Assembly: GCF_029626105.1 (NCBI RefSeq) | Contig: NZ_JARUBH010000009.1 | Span: forward strand, 6,014,001 to 6,078,000 | DNA length: 64,000 bases | Origin: Solwaraspora sp. WMMD792 | GTDB lineage: Bacteria; Actinomycetota; Actinomycetes; Mycobacteriales; Micromonosporaceae | Reading direction: 5' to 3' | Shown here: one piece after another, positions 7,380 through 15,123 of the stretch | Numbering within the stretch: position 1 is the stretch's first letter | Layout of the letters: the number at the start of each line of letters is the position of its first letter | Notes under the pieces: generated by a model | The model's database searches: none | The model's input: only the letters and a program-made list of their open reading frames with translations | What the model was told of the DNA's origin: nothing | Position numbers and translations under genes: made by a program

Positions 7380-8957
7380 GTGGTTACGGTCGGCGAGGTG
7401 ACCAGCAATACGGTGACCGAGATCGATGCAATCGATCTGATCGGCCCCCTGCACCCGGCCGACCTACGGCGCGTGGCTGCCGCAGTGCACATCGAGGTCA
7501 CTGCGGCGGTACGCGGCCGGGTGCAGGGTTGCCGTTCGTATCTGCGTGGCGTGCTCGACGGCGACCGGACCGTCTACGGCGCGACTACCGGCTTCGGCGC
7601 CCTGGTCGGCTTCGCCGGCCGGGACAACGACGCCGACCAGGCCGACAACACCCTGGCGCACCTCGGTGCCGGTCAGGGCCCGGACATCGACCCGGCGGTG
7701 GCCCGGGCCGCGATGCTCGTCCGGGTGTGGTCGTTGGCCCAGGGTGCCTCCGGCGTGTCACCACACGTGGTCGACGCACTGGTCGCCATGCTCGCGACCA
7801 CGTTCGCTCCGGCGATGCCCCGGTTCGGGTCGGTCGGGGCCAGCGGTGACCTGATCCCGCTGGCGTACGCCACCCAGTCGCTGCGCGGTCAGGGCCACGC
7901 CTACCTCGACGGTGAGCGGCTACCGGCGGCCGAGGCGCTCCGGCGGGCCGGGCTGCGGCCGTTGACACTCGACGGACGGGACGCGCTGGCCTTGGTGAAC
8001 GGCACGTCGGTGACGACGGCCGCGCTCGGGACCGCGCTGCACGACGTCCGGGTGGCGCACCGGTCGGCGCAGCGGCTGGCCGCGCTGCTCGCCGACGTGC
8101 TCGGCTGCGACACGCACCAGTTCCTGCACCCGCGACTGATCGCGGCGTACGGCCATCCGGGCGCGGTCGAGGTGGCGGCGCGGATGCGTGGGCTGCTGGC
8201 CGGGGCGCGGCCGTCGGGCAGCCGGCCGCTGCAGGAGGCGTACAGCATCCGGTGCGGTCCGCAACTGCTCGGCGCGGCCGAGGGCGCGTTGCGCTACGCG
8301 GACACGGTGTTGGCGGCGGACCTGGCCGGGGTCAGCGACAACCCGCTGTTCTTTCCGGACGACGATCTGGTGCTGCACGGCGGGAACTTCTTCGGCCAGC
8401 CAGCCGCGTTCGCCGCCGACGTGCTGGCGATGGTCACCGCCCAGGTCGGCAACCTGGTCGAGCGGCAACTGGATCTGCTGGTCGATCCGGCCCGCAACGG
8501 TGGTCTGCCGCCGATGCTCGCCGCCGGCCCCGGCCAGCAGCACGGGCTGCAGGGTGCGCAGCTGGCGGCGACCGCGCTGGTCGCGCAGCTGCGCCGGGAA
8601 GTCGCGCCGGTCAGTTCGCAGAGTCTGCCCACCAACCTGCACAACCAGGACGTCGTGCCGTTCGGCACCCAGGCCGCGCTGCGCGCGGTGGACCAGGCGC
8701 GGCTGCTGCGGCTGATCTGCGGTTCGCTGGCGGTCGGGCTGCGCCAGGCGGTGCACGTGGGGGCGCGTCGGCCGACCGCACCGGGCTGCGCTCAGCTGCT
8801 CGACCAGCTGGTCGAGGTGGTGCCGGCGATCGATCCGGACCGCCCGCTCGACCAGGACGTACGCCGGGCAGCCGACCTGCTCGACCACGTCGACGAGGCG
8901 GCCGGCGGTGGATCGACAGACGCCGGACCTGACCGGCAGGCAGCGGAACCTCGGTAA
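7380..8957 (+). CDS. MIO-type aromatic amino acid ammonia-lyase, tyrosine-lyase-like
   Basis: This 525-residue member of the HAL/PAL/TAL/aminomutase family carries the self-cyclising Ala154-Ser155-Gly156 triad in 'GSVGASGDLIPLA' that makes the MIO electrophile, and the catalytic Tyr in VYGATTGFG (Tyr66). The substrate-selectivity pair reads His94-Leu95 in 'TLAHLGAG', exactly 60 residues before the MIO, as His89-Leu90 is in Rhodobacter sphaeroides tyrosine ammonia-lyase; HAL has Ser-His and PAL has Phe-Leu there. It should release ammonia from L-tyrosine to give p-coumarate, though aminomutase activity cannot be excluded. The start could also be the GTG 18 bases downstream. It heads the plus-strand run of the locus. 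Confidence 0.85.
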   Translation: MVTVGEVTSNTVTEIDAIDLIGPLHPADLRRVAAAVHIEVTAAVRGRVQGCRSYLRGVLDGDRTVYGATTGFGALVGFAGRDNDADQADNTLAHLGAGQGPDIDPAVARAAMLVRVWSLAQGASGVSPHVVDALVAMLATTFAPAMPRFGSVGASGDLIPLAYATQSLRGQGHAYLDGERLPAAEALRRAGLRPLTLDGRDALALVNGTSVTTAALGTALHDVRVAHRSAQRLAALLADVLGCDTHQFLHPRLIAAYGHPGAVEVAARMRGLLAGARPSGSRPLQEAYSIRCGPQLLGAAEGALRYADTVLAADLAGVSDNPLFFPDDDLVLHGGNFFGQPAAFAADVLAMVTAQVGNLVERQLDLLVDPARNGGLPPMLAAGPGQQHGLQGAQLAATALVAQLRREVAPVSSQSLPTNLHNQDVVPFGTQAALRAVDQARLLRLICGSLAVGLRQAVHVGARRPTAPGCAQLLDQLVEVVPAIDPDRPLDQDVRRAADLLDHVDEAAGGGSTDAGPDRQAAEPR

Positions 8958-8979
8958 TTGTCCTTCGTAGCGTCAGGCG

Positions 8980-10560
8980 GTGAATCAAGCGATGCTCGAC
9001 TATCTGATCATCGGGGCGGGCCCGGCCGGGCTCCAGCTCGCGTCGCACTTCGAACAGTCCGGACAAGCGTCCTACCTGGTGCTGGAGGCCGCCGGCGCAC
9101 CGGGCGCCTTCTTCGAGCGTTACCCGCGGCACCGCCAGTTGATCTCGATCAACAAGCCACACACCGGCTCCACCGACCCCGAGCTGAACCTGCGGCTGGA
9201 CTGGAATTCGCTGCTCAGCGACGACCCGGACCTGCTGTTCACCCGGTACACCGAACGGTACTTCCCGGATGCCGACCTGATGGTGCGCTACCTGGCCGAC
9301 TTCGCCGCCACGACCGGCGTTCGGGTGCAGTACGAATGCCGGGTGACCCGGGTGGCCCGCGACCCGGCCGGTGGCTTCGAGGTCACCGACGGGTCGGGCA
9401 CGGTGCACCGGGCGCGCCGCGTCGTGGTGGCGACCGGGGTGTCCCAGCCGTACGTTCCGCCGGTGCCCGGCATCGAGCTCGCCGAAGGGTACGGCGACAT
9501 GCCGGTCGACCCAAAGGACTTCCTCGACCAACGGGTGTTGATCATCGGCAAGGGCAACTCGGCGTTCGAGACGGCCGACAACCTGCTGGAGACCACAGCG
9601 TTGATCCACGTGGCCGGGCCGAGTTCGATCCGGATGGCGTGGCGCACCCACTACGTGGGGCACCTGCGCGCGGTGAACAACAACTTCCTCGACACGTACC
9701 AGTTGAAGTCGGCCAACGCCATCCTGGACGGTGAGGTGCGAAGCATCGTCCGCGACGCGGCCGGCTACCGGGTGCGGTTCAGTTTCAGCCGGGCCGACGA
9801 GGTCGTCAAGGAGCTGCCCTACGACCGGGTGCTGGTCTGCACCGGCTTCCAGTTCGACCCGTCGATCTTCGCTGCGGACACCCGTCCGGCGCTGACGATC
9901 AAGGACCGGTTCCCGGCCCAGACCGCCGAGTGGGAATCGGTGAACGTGCCGGACCTGTTCTTCGCCGGCACGCTCACCCAGCAACGCGACTTCAAGAAGT
10001 CGACCAGCGGATTCATCCACGGCTTCCGGTACGGCGTCCGCGCGCTGCACCGGATCCTGCGGCGGCGTTACCACGGTGAGGCCTGGCCGGCGGAGAAGCT
10101 CGACGCCGACCCGGCCGCGCTGGCCGACGCCATCATCGCCCGGGTCAACCGCACCTCCGCGCTGTGGCAACTGTTCGGGGTGCTCGCCGACGTGCTGACC
10201 GTGGCCGGGTCGGATGTCCGCTACCACGAGGAGGTGCCGGTCGACTACCTGGTGGGCAACGGGCTGTCCGCGCCCGGCCACGAGCCGACCCACGCCTTCG
10301 CGGTCACCTTGGAGTACGGGCCCGAGCACGATCAGGTGGACCCGTTCGACGTGTCGATCAACCGGATCGCCCAGGACTCGGCCGGCCAGGCGCACGACGC
10401 CGCGTACCTGCATCCGGTGGTCCGGCTCTACCGCGACGGCGTCGTGACCGACGTCCACCACCTGGCGGAGAACCTGGAGAACCGGTGGGACCGGCCGGAC
10501 GTGCACCGGGCGCCGCTGGTCGCCTTCCTGGACCGTTGCCTGGCCCCCGTACGCGGATGA
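8980..10560 (+). CDS. FAD-dependent oxidoreductase, FOXRED2-like (copy 2)
   Basis: This 526-residue protein is closely similar along its whole length to the minus-strand FAD oxidoreductase upstream: GAGPAG at 13-18, 'YPRHRQLISINKPHTG', WNSLLSDDP, GKGNSA for the second dinucleotide site, and a matching C-terminal half. The pair clearly arose by duplication and both keep intact cofactor motifs. The start is GTG; an in-frame ATG four codons on (8992) is possible. It lies 22 bases after the ammonia-lyase and overlaps the next gene by ATGA, so it is co-transcribed. Two paralogues kept in one locus suggest successive or heteromeric oxidation steps; that is inference. Confidence 0.8.
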   Translation: MNQAMLDYLIIGAGPAGLQLASHFEQSGQASYLVLEAAGAPGAFFERYPRHRQLISINKPHTGSTDPELNLRLDWNSLLSDDPDLLFTRYTERYFPDADLMVRYLADFAATTGVRVQYECRVTRVARDPAGGFEVTDGSGTVHRARRVVVATGVSQPYVPPVPGIELAEGYGDMPVDPKDFLDQRVLIIGKGNSAFETADNLLETTALIHVAGPSSIRMAWRTHYVGHLRAVNNNFLDTYQLKSANAILDGEVRSIVRDAAGYRVRFSFSRADEVVKELPYDRVLVCTGFQFDPSIFAADTRPALTIKDRFPAQTAEWESVNVPDLFFAGTLTQQRDFKKSTSGFIHGFRYGVRALHRILRRRYHGEAWPAEKLDADPAALADAIIARVNRTSALWQLFGVLADVLTVAGSDVRYHEEVPVDYLVGNGLSAPGHEPTHAFAVTLEYGPEHDQVDPFDVSINRIAQDSAGQAHDAAYLHPVVRLYRDGVVTDVHHLAENLENRWDRPDVHRAPLVAFLDRCLAPVRG

Positions 10561-11708
10561 ACGGGACCACGCTGCCCAGCGTCGCCGCCCCGGTGAACCT
10601 GGCCGACCTGCGGGCGGCGGCCCGTCGCCAGCTCGACCCGGCGCACGACGACTTCTTCGCCGGCGGTGCCGGCGACGAACGGACCGTACGCGACAACGAA
10701 GCCGCCTTCGACGCCTACCGGGTACTGCCCCGGGTGCTGCGCGGCGTCGGCGCCCGTGATCTGCGGGTGGAGCTGTTCGGCGAGACGGTCTCGATGCCCG
10801 TGCTGGCCTCGCCGACCGCCTTTCACCGGCTCGCCCACCCGGACGGGGAGGCGGGTTGTGCCCGCGCGATCGCGGCGGCCGGCACGATCATGGTGGTGAG
10901 CATGGCCGCCACCACCCCGGTGGAGACCATCGCGGCCGCCGCCGCCACGGTGGCGCCCGAGCCGGCGCCGGCCAGCGGCCCGCCCCGGCCGCCGAAGTTG
11001 TGGTTCCAGCTCTATCCGCAGCCGGATCTGGCGTTCACCGAGTCGGTGATCCGGCGCGCGGAGGCGGCCGGCTGCGGTGCGCTGGTGGTCACTGTCGACT
11101 CGCCGGTGTTCGGCCGGCGCGAACGGGACCTACGGCACGGCTTCCTGGACCTGCCCGACGGGCTGTGCTGCGAAAACATGCGCGATCCGGTGACCGGCGA
11201 GATCCGGACGATCACGATGGACGCCGCCCTGGACTGGCGGCGGATCGACTGGCTGCGGCAAACCACTCGGCTGCCGCTCGTACTCAAAGGCGTCCTGCAC
11301 CCCGCCGACGCCGCGCTGGCCGTCGAACACGGGGTCGACGCCGTGCTGGTGTCCAACCACGGCGGGCGGCAGCTCGACGGCGTACCGGCCAGCGTCGACG
11401 CGCTGCCCGCCGTCGTCGACGCGGTCGCGGGCCGCCTCCCGGTGCTGCTCGACGGCGGGGTACGGCGCGGCACCGACGTGCTCACCGCGTTGGCGTTGGG
11501 CGCGGTCGCCGTCGGCGTCGGCCGGCCGGTGCTGTGGGGCCTGGCCGCCGGCGGTGAGCTGGGCGTACGCCAGGTCCTGGAGCTGCTGCGGGCCGACCTG
11601 GACCGGGCGATGGCGCTTGCCGGAGCGGACTCTCCGGCCGCGATCACCCCGGACCTGGTCACCCCGGCGGTGGGCGGCCGAGCGTGGCCGGTGGGGGTAC
11701 GCCGATGA
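10557..11708 (+). CDS. FMN-dependent alpha-hydroxy-acid oxidase/dehydrogenase
   Basis: This 383-residue TIM-barrel flavoprotein of the glycolate oxidase/lactate oxidase/mandelate dehydrogenase family keeps the catalytic block SNHGGRQLDG (His and Arg), the flavin-binding Lys in LVLKGV, the Tyr in FQLYPQ and the FMN phosphate region DGGVRRGTDV. The active-site Tyr24 of glycolate oxidase is Phe here (DDFFAGGAG, residues 31-39), as I recall it also is in hydroxymandelate oxidases. It should oxidise an alpha-hydroxy acid to the keto acid; an aromatic substrate is likely from the neighbours. The ATG overlaps the previous stop and its own stop overlaps the P450 start. Confidence 0.85.
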   Translation: MNGTTLPSVAAPVNLADLRAAARRQLDPAHDDFFAGGAGDERTVRDNEAAFDAYRVLPRVLRGVGARDLRVELFGETVSMPVLASPTAFHRLAHPDGEAGCARAIAAAGTIMVVSMAATTPVETIAAAAATVAPEPAPASGPPRPPKLWFQLYPQPDLAFTESVIRRAEAAGCGALVVTVDSPVFGRRERDLRHGFLDLPDGLCCENMRDPVTGEIRTITMDAALDWRRIDWLRQTTRLPLVLKGVLHPADAALAVEHGVDAVLVSNHGGRQLDGVPASVDALPAVVDAVAGRLPVLLDGGVRRGTDVLTALALGAVAVGVGRPVLWGLAAGGELGVRQVLELLRADLDRAMALAGADSPAAITPDLVTPAVGGRAWPVGVRR

Positions 11709-13081
11709 CCGGGTCCGGCGTACTCGTGCTGCTTGCCCTCGTGGCGGCGGCGGTCCTGGTGTGGACGCTGCCCCGCTGGCTGCCGCCGGCGGTGATCGGC
11801 CTGCGACAGTGGGTGTTCGCCCGGGTGAACGGTGGTGAAGGGATCGCGGTGCCCGGCCCGCTGGTCGGCGCGGAGCACTTCGAGCGGGTGTACGCCCATC
11901 CGGCGGCGGACGGACGCAGCCGGGGCGCGGGCCTGTCCGATCTGTTCTGGTACTGGTTGTCTCCGGGGCCGCACATGCACCAGGAGCACCTCGAGCCGGG
12001 TGAGCGCTACCGCACCGTGGCCCGGACCACCCGGCGGGTGCTGGCCGTGTCGCAGCGACGGTCGACGGAGTTAGCCGCCGCAGCCGCCTGCCGGCAGCTG
12101 GACCGGCTGCCGCCCGAGCGGACCAGCCTGGTGCGGCTACGCGACATGATGCTGCCGATCTGGGCCGAGGTCTACTACGAGCTGGTTTTCGGTGAGGCGT
12201 GCCCGCCGGACGCGCGGGCGCTGATCGTCGCGAACGCCGCCGACGTGTCGTCCGCGCTGAAGTGCAGTGGGCTGCGGCACCTGGGCCGGCGGAACCGGTT
12301 GACCCGCTATCTGCGGGCCCGCGTCGACGCGGGGACCGCCCCGGTCGTGCTGCCGGAGCCGTTCACCGCCCAGGAGACCGCCTGGTACCTGCACGGTGCG
12401 TTCTTCACCACGGCGGTCGTGCAGATGTCCGAGGCGATGGCGCATCTGCTGCTGGCCGTCGCTCAGCATCCGCCGACGCAGCTCGCGGTGCGCCGGGCGT
12501 TGGACGGGCCGGCGGAGGCCGCCGACGAGCTGCTCGACCGGGTGATCGACGAGACGTTGCGGGTGCATCCACTGTTCGGGGTGGCGCACCGGATCACCTC
12601 GGCACCGATCGAGGTGGATGCCGGCACCACCCTGCCGGCCGGCTCGGTGCTGCTGTTCAACTATCTGGCCTTCCAGCGCACCGGACCGGCCGCCGACGAC
12701 GACTTCGACCCGGACCGTTGGTTGCGGCTGTCCCGGCGGGAGGCGCACTTCGTCCCGTTCGGCGTCACCGCGAACCGGGCCTGCCCGGCGCGCGGCGTCG
12801 CGCCGGTGATGATGCGCGCGGCGACCCGCGAGGTGCTGCGCCGGTACGCGCTGGTCTCCTCGGTACGCCACGACCGGTCGTTGCCCAGCCGGGGTCCGTG
12901 TTTCCTGATCCCGGCCGGTTCGGGCGAGGTCGGGCGGCTGCGGCTGTGGCTGATGCGCACCGAGGACCGGTGGGCCGACGTCTGGCGAAGCCTGGTCCAG
13001 CTGGTGCTGGGCAGTGTGATGGTGCTCCACGCGCGACGGCTGCGGCTGTGCGCGAACCACTTCGACCAGGCCGGGCGCTGA
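11705..13081 (+). CDS. membrane-anchored cytochrome P450, atypical motifs
   Basis: The 458-residue product starts with a hydrophobic helix (about 5-22, 'GVLVLLALVAAAVLVW'), rare in bacterial P450s. The K-helix ExxR is Glu283-Arg286 (DETLRVHP) and the heme thiolate is Cys360 in FGVTANRACPARG. That loop is longer than FxxGxRxCxG and has Ala where Gly is usual. In the I-helix HGAFFTT (230-236) the acidic residue before the Thr pair is replaced by Phe. About 98 residues follow the Cys, including a hydrophobic stretch, longer than normal. It is likely a heme enzyme acting at the membrane on the locus product; the chemistry may differ from standard hydroxylation. Confidence 0.85.
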   Translation: MTGSGVLVLLALVAAAVLVWTLPRWLPPAVIGLRQWVFARVNGGEGIAVPGPLVGAEHFERVYAHPAADGRSRGAGLSDLFWYWLSPGPHMHQEHLEPGERYRTVARTTRRVLAVSQRRSTELAAAAACRQLDRLPPERTSLVRLRDMMLPIWAEVYYELVFGEACPPDARALIVANAADVSSALKCSGLRHLGRRNRLTRYLRARVDAGTAPVVLPEPFTAQETAWYLHGAFFTTAVVQMSEAMAHLLLAVAQHPPTQLAVRRALDGPAEAADELLDRVIDETLRVHPLFGVAHRITSAPIEVDAGTTLPAGSVLLFNYLAFQRTGPAADDDFDPDRWLRLSRREAHFVPFGVTANRACPARGVAPVMMRAATREVLRRYALVSSVRHDRSLPSRGPCFLIPAGSGEVGRLRLWLMRTEDRWADVWRSLVQLVLGSVMVLHARRLRLCANHFDQAGR

Positions 13082-13108
13082 CGCTGCCGAAACTTCGCTG
13101 GAGGGCCG

Positions 13109-14392
13109 ATGAGTACGGTCGATCTGGCGCCACGGTTCTTCATCGCCGTGGCTGTCATCCTGCTCTGCTGCCGGACGGTCGCCTGGCTGCTCGGCAGGGT
13201 CGGCCAGCCGGCCGTGGTGAGCGAGATGCTCGCCGGGGTCCTGCTCGGGCCGTCGTTGCTCGGGCTGCTCGCCCCGACCGCCCAGCGGGCGCTGTTCCCG
13301 GAACAGCTGCATCCGGTGCTGTACGTCGTCGGGCAGATCGGCCTGGTGATGTTCATGTTCCAGGTCGGGTACGCGTTCACCACCCACCGGGTGGCCGACC
13401 TGGCCGGCACCGCCGGCGCGGTCTCGGCCGCCGGGGTGCTGGCACCGTTGGCGCTGGGTGCGCTGCTGGTGTTCGCCACCGCCGGACGTGTGCCGGTGCT
13501 CGCCGACGGGGTCCCGACCGGGGTGACGGCGGCGTTCGTCGGCGTCACCCTGGCGGTGACCGCGTTTCCGATGCTCGCCCGGATCGTCACGGAACGCGGG
13601 CAGGCCGGCACCCGGCACGGTTCGCTGGCCCTGGCCAGTGGCGCGATCGACGATGTGGTGGCCTGGATACTGCTTGCCGTGGTCCTCGCCGTGGCCACCG
13701 GTCGGCCCGGTCCGGCGCTGGTCACCGTCGGCGGGGCGGTGCTGTTCGGGCTGCTGCTCTGGCAGTTCGGGGCCCGGACGGCGGCGGCGCTGATGCGCGA
13801 CGGCCGGCTCGGTGACCAGTCCCGGCTGCTGGCCGTCGTGACGCTGTTGTTCGCGGTGGCGTGGTACACCGACGAGATCGGGCTGTACGCCGTCTTCGGC
13901 GCGTTCGCGCTCGGTGCGGTGATGCCGCACGATCCGCGGACCGACCGGGTGGTGGAGACGCTGGTCCCGGTGTGTCAGACCGTCTTCCTGCCGTTGTTCT
14001 TCACCTATTCGGGCCTGCACACCGAGTTCGGCCTGCTCGGTGATCCGTCGGTGCTGCTGTTCGCGCTGGCCTGCGTGGCGGTCGCGATCCTGGGCAAGTT
14101 CGGATCATGCTGGTTGGCGGCCCGGCTCAGGGGCGAGCCGAGCGGCGTGGCGTTGCGGGTCGGCGCGTTGATGAACGCCCGTGGCCTGATGCAGCTCATC
14201 GCGCTCAACATCGGCTTGTCCACCGGTGTCGTCAACTCTACGATGTTCACCGCGTTGGTACTGGTCGCCCTGGTGACGACGTTGATGACCACGCCGCTGC
14301 TGAGCTGGTTCGAACGTGTCGATCGCCGCCGAAGGGCCGAACCGGCCGCAGTCCTGACCGTCGACCCGCCGGCCGAAGTCCCTAGAAATTGA
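13109..14392 (+). CDS. CPA2-family cation/proton antiporter
   Basis: This 427-residue protein has about 12 hydrophobic segments and reads as a Na+(K+)/H+ exchanger of the CPA2/KefB-NapA type: VGQPAVVSEMLAGVLLGPS in the first helices, 'TAFPMLARIV', the ion-site region 'ASGAIDDVVAW' with paired Asp, and 'NARGLMQLI' near the end. No RCK/TrkA domain follows. It begins 27 bases after the P450, with GGAGG upstream of the ATG, and seems part of the same operon. Such antiporters occur in several antibiotic loci, where they may serve export, resistance or ion balance; which one applies here is unknown. Confidence 0.85.
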   Translation: MSTVDLAPRFFIAVAVILLCCRTVAWLLGRVGQPAVVSEMLAGVLLGPSLLGLLAPTAQRALFPEQLHPVLYVVGQIGLVMFMFQVGYAFTTHRVADLAGTAGAVSAAGVLAPLALGALLVFATAGRVPVLADGVPTGVTAAFVGVTLAVTAFPMLARIVTERGQAGTRHGSLALASGAIDDVVAWILLAVVLAVATGRPGPALVTVGGAVLFGLLLWQFGARTAAALMRDGRLGDQSRLLAVVTLLFAVAWYTDEIGLYAVFGAFALGAVMPHDPRTDRVVETLVPVCQTVFLPLFFTYSGLHTEFGLLGDPSVLLFALACVAVAILGKFGSCWLAARLRGEPSGVALRVGALMNARGLMQLIALNIGLSTGVVNSTMFTALVLVALVTTLMTTPLLSWFERVDRRRRAEPAAVLTVDPPAEVPRN

Positions 14393-14439
14393 CGAAGGTC
14401 TATGTAAATCCAGGTCTGGTGTGCGATTCTCGACAGGTG

Positions 14440-15123
14440 ATGACGGCAAGCGTGACGTCGCCACCGGCACTGCGCCTGCTCCTGATCGAGGACGACGCGG
14501 ACCTCGCGGGTCTGCTGACCGAAGTGCTGGCCGACGAAGGGTACCGGGTCGACGCCGCCCGCGACGGACAACGCGGACTGCATCTAGGGCTTACCCGACC
14601 GTACGACGTCATGGTCATCGACCGGGTGCTGCCCGCGATCGACGGGTTGAACCTGCTCACCCGGCTGCGGTCCCGTTCGGTGCAGGCCCGGGCGTTGATG
14701 CTGACCGCGCTCGGCGCGGTCGACGACCGGATCGCCGGTCTTGACGCCGGCGCCGACGACTACCTGGTGAAACCGTTCGAGCTGGACGAGCTGGCGGCCC
14801 GGCTGCGGGCACTGTGCCGGCGCGCCTTCGACACCGCCGAGACGGTACGGGTCGGTGACGGCTGGCTCGACCTCGGGCTGCGGGACGTGGTGCTGCCCGA
14901 CGGGTCCCGGGTCGCCCTGTCGCTGCGGGAGTTCGACCTGCTCCGGGTGATCGCCATGACGCCGACGAGGGTGCACTCCCGGTCCGGGCTGCGTCGGCAG
15001 GTGTTCGACGACGCCCACGCCACCTCCATCGTCGACACATATGTCTACTATCTGCGCCGCAAGCTCGGCCGGTCGGTGATCCGGACGGTACACGGAGTCG
15101 GCTACCGGCTCGGTGAGCTCTGA
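14440..15123 (+). CDS. OmpR/PhoB-family response regulator
   Basis: This 227-residue regulator has a receiver domain with the acidic pair Glu17-Asp18-Asp19, phospho-acceptor Asp61 (VMVIDRVLP) and Lys111 (DDYLVKPF), then a winged-helix DNA-binding domain ending 'VDTYVYYLRRKLGRSVIRTVHGVGYRLGEL' in which the conserved RRKL and GVGYR elements are clear. GTG three bases upstream (14437) and TTG at 14389 are alternative starts. The stop overlaps the start of the kinase gene, which forms a coupled pair. Position after the antiporter suggests that it controls the biosynthetic run. Confidence 0.85.
   Translation: MTASVTSPPALRLLLIEDDADLAGLLTEVLADEGYRVDAARDGQRGLHLGLTRPYDVMVIDRVLPAIDGLNLLTRLRSRSVQARALMLTALGAVDDRIAGLDAGADDYLVKPFELDELAARLRALCRRAFDTAETVRVGDGWLDLGLRDVVLPDGSRVALSLREFDLLRVIAMTPTRVHSRSGLRRQVFDDAHATSIVDTYVYYLRRKLGRSVIRTVHGVGYRLGEL

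Noticed and set aside
8611-10506. A 631-codon minus-strand frame opposite the lyase end and second flavoprotein
   Set aside because: It is a shadow frame: no domain pattern, and it covers two genes with intact motifs and coupled starts.
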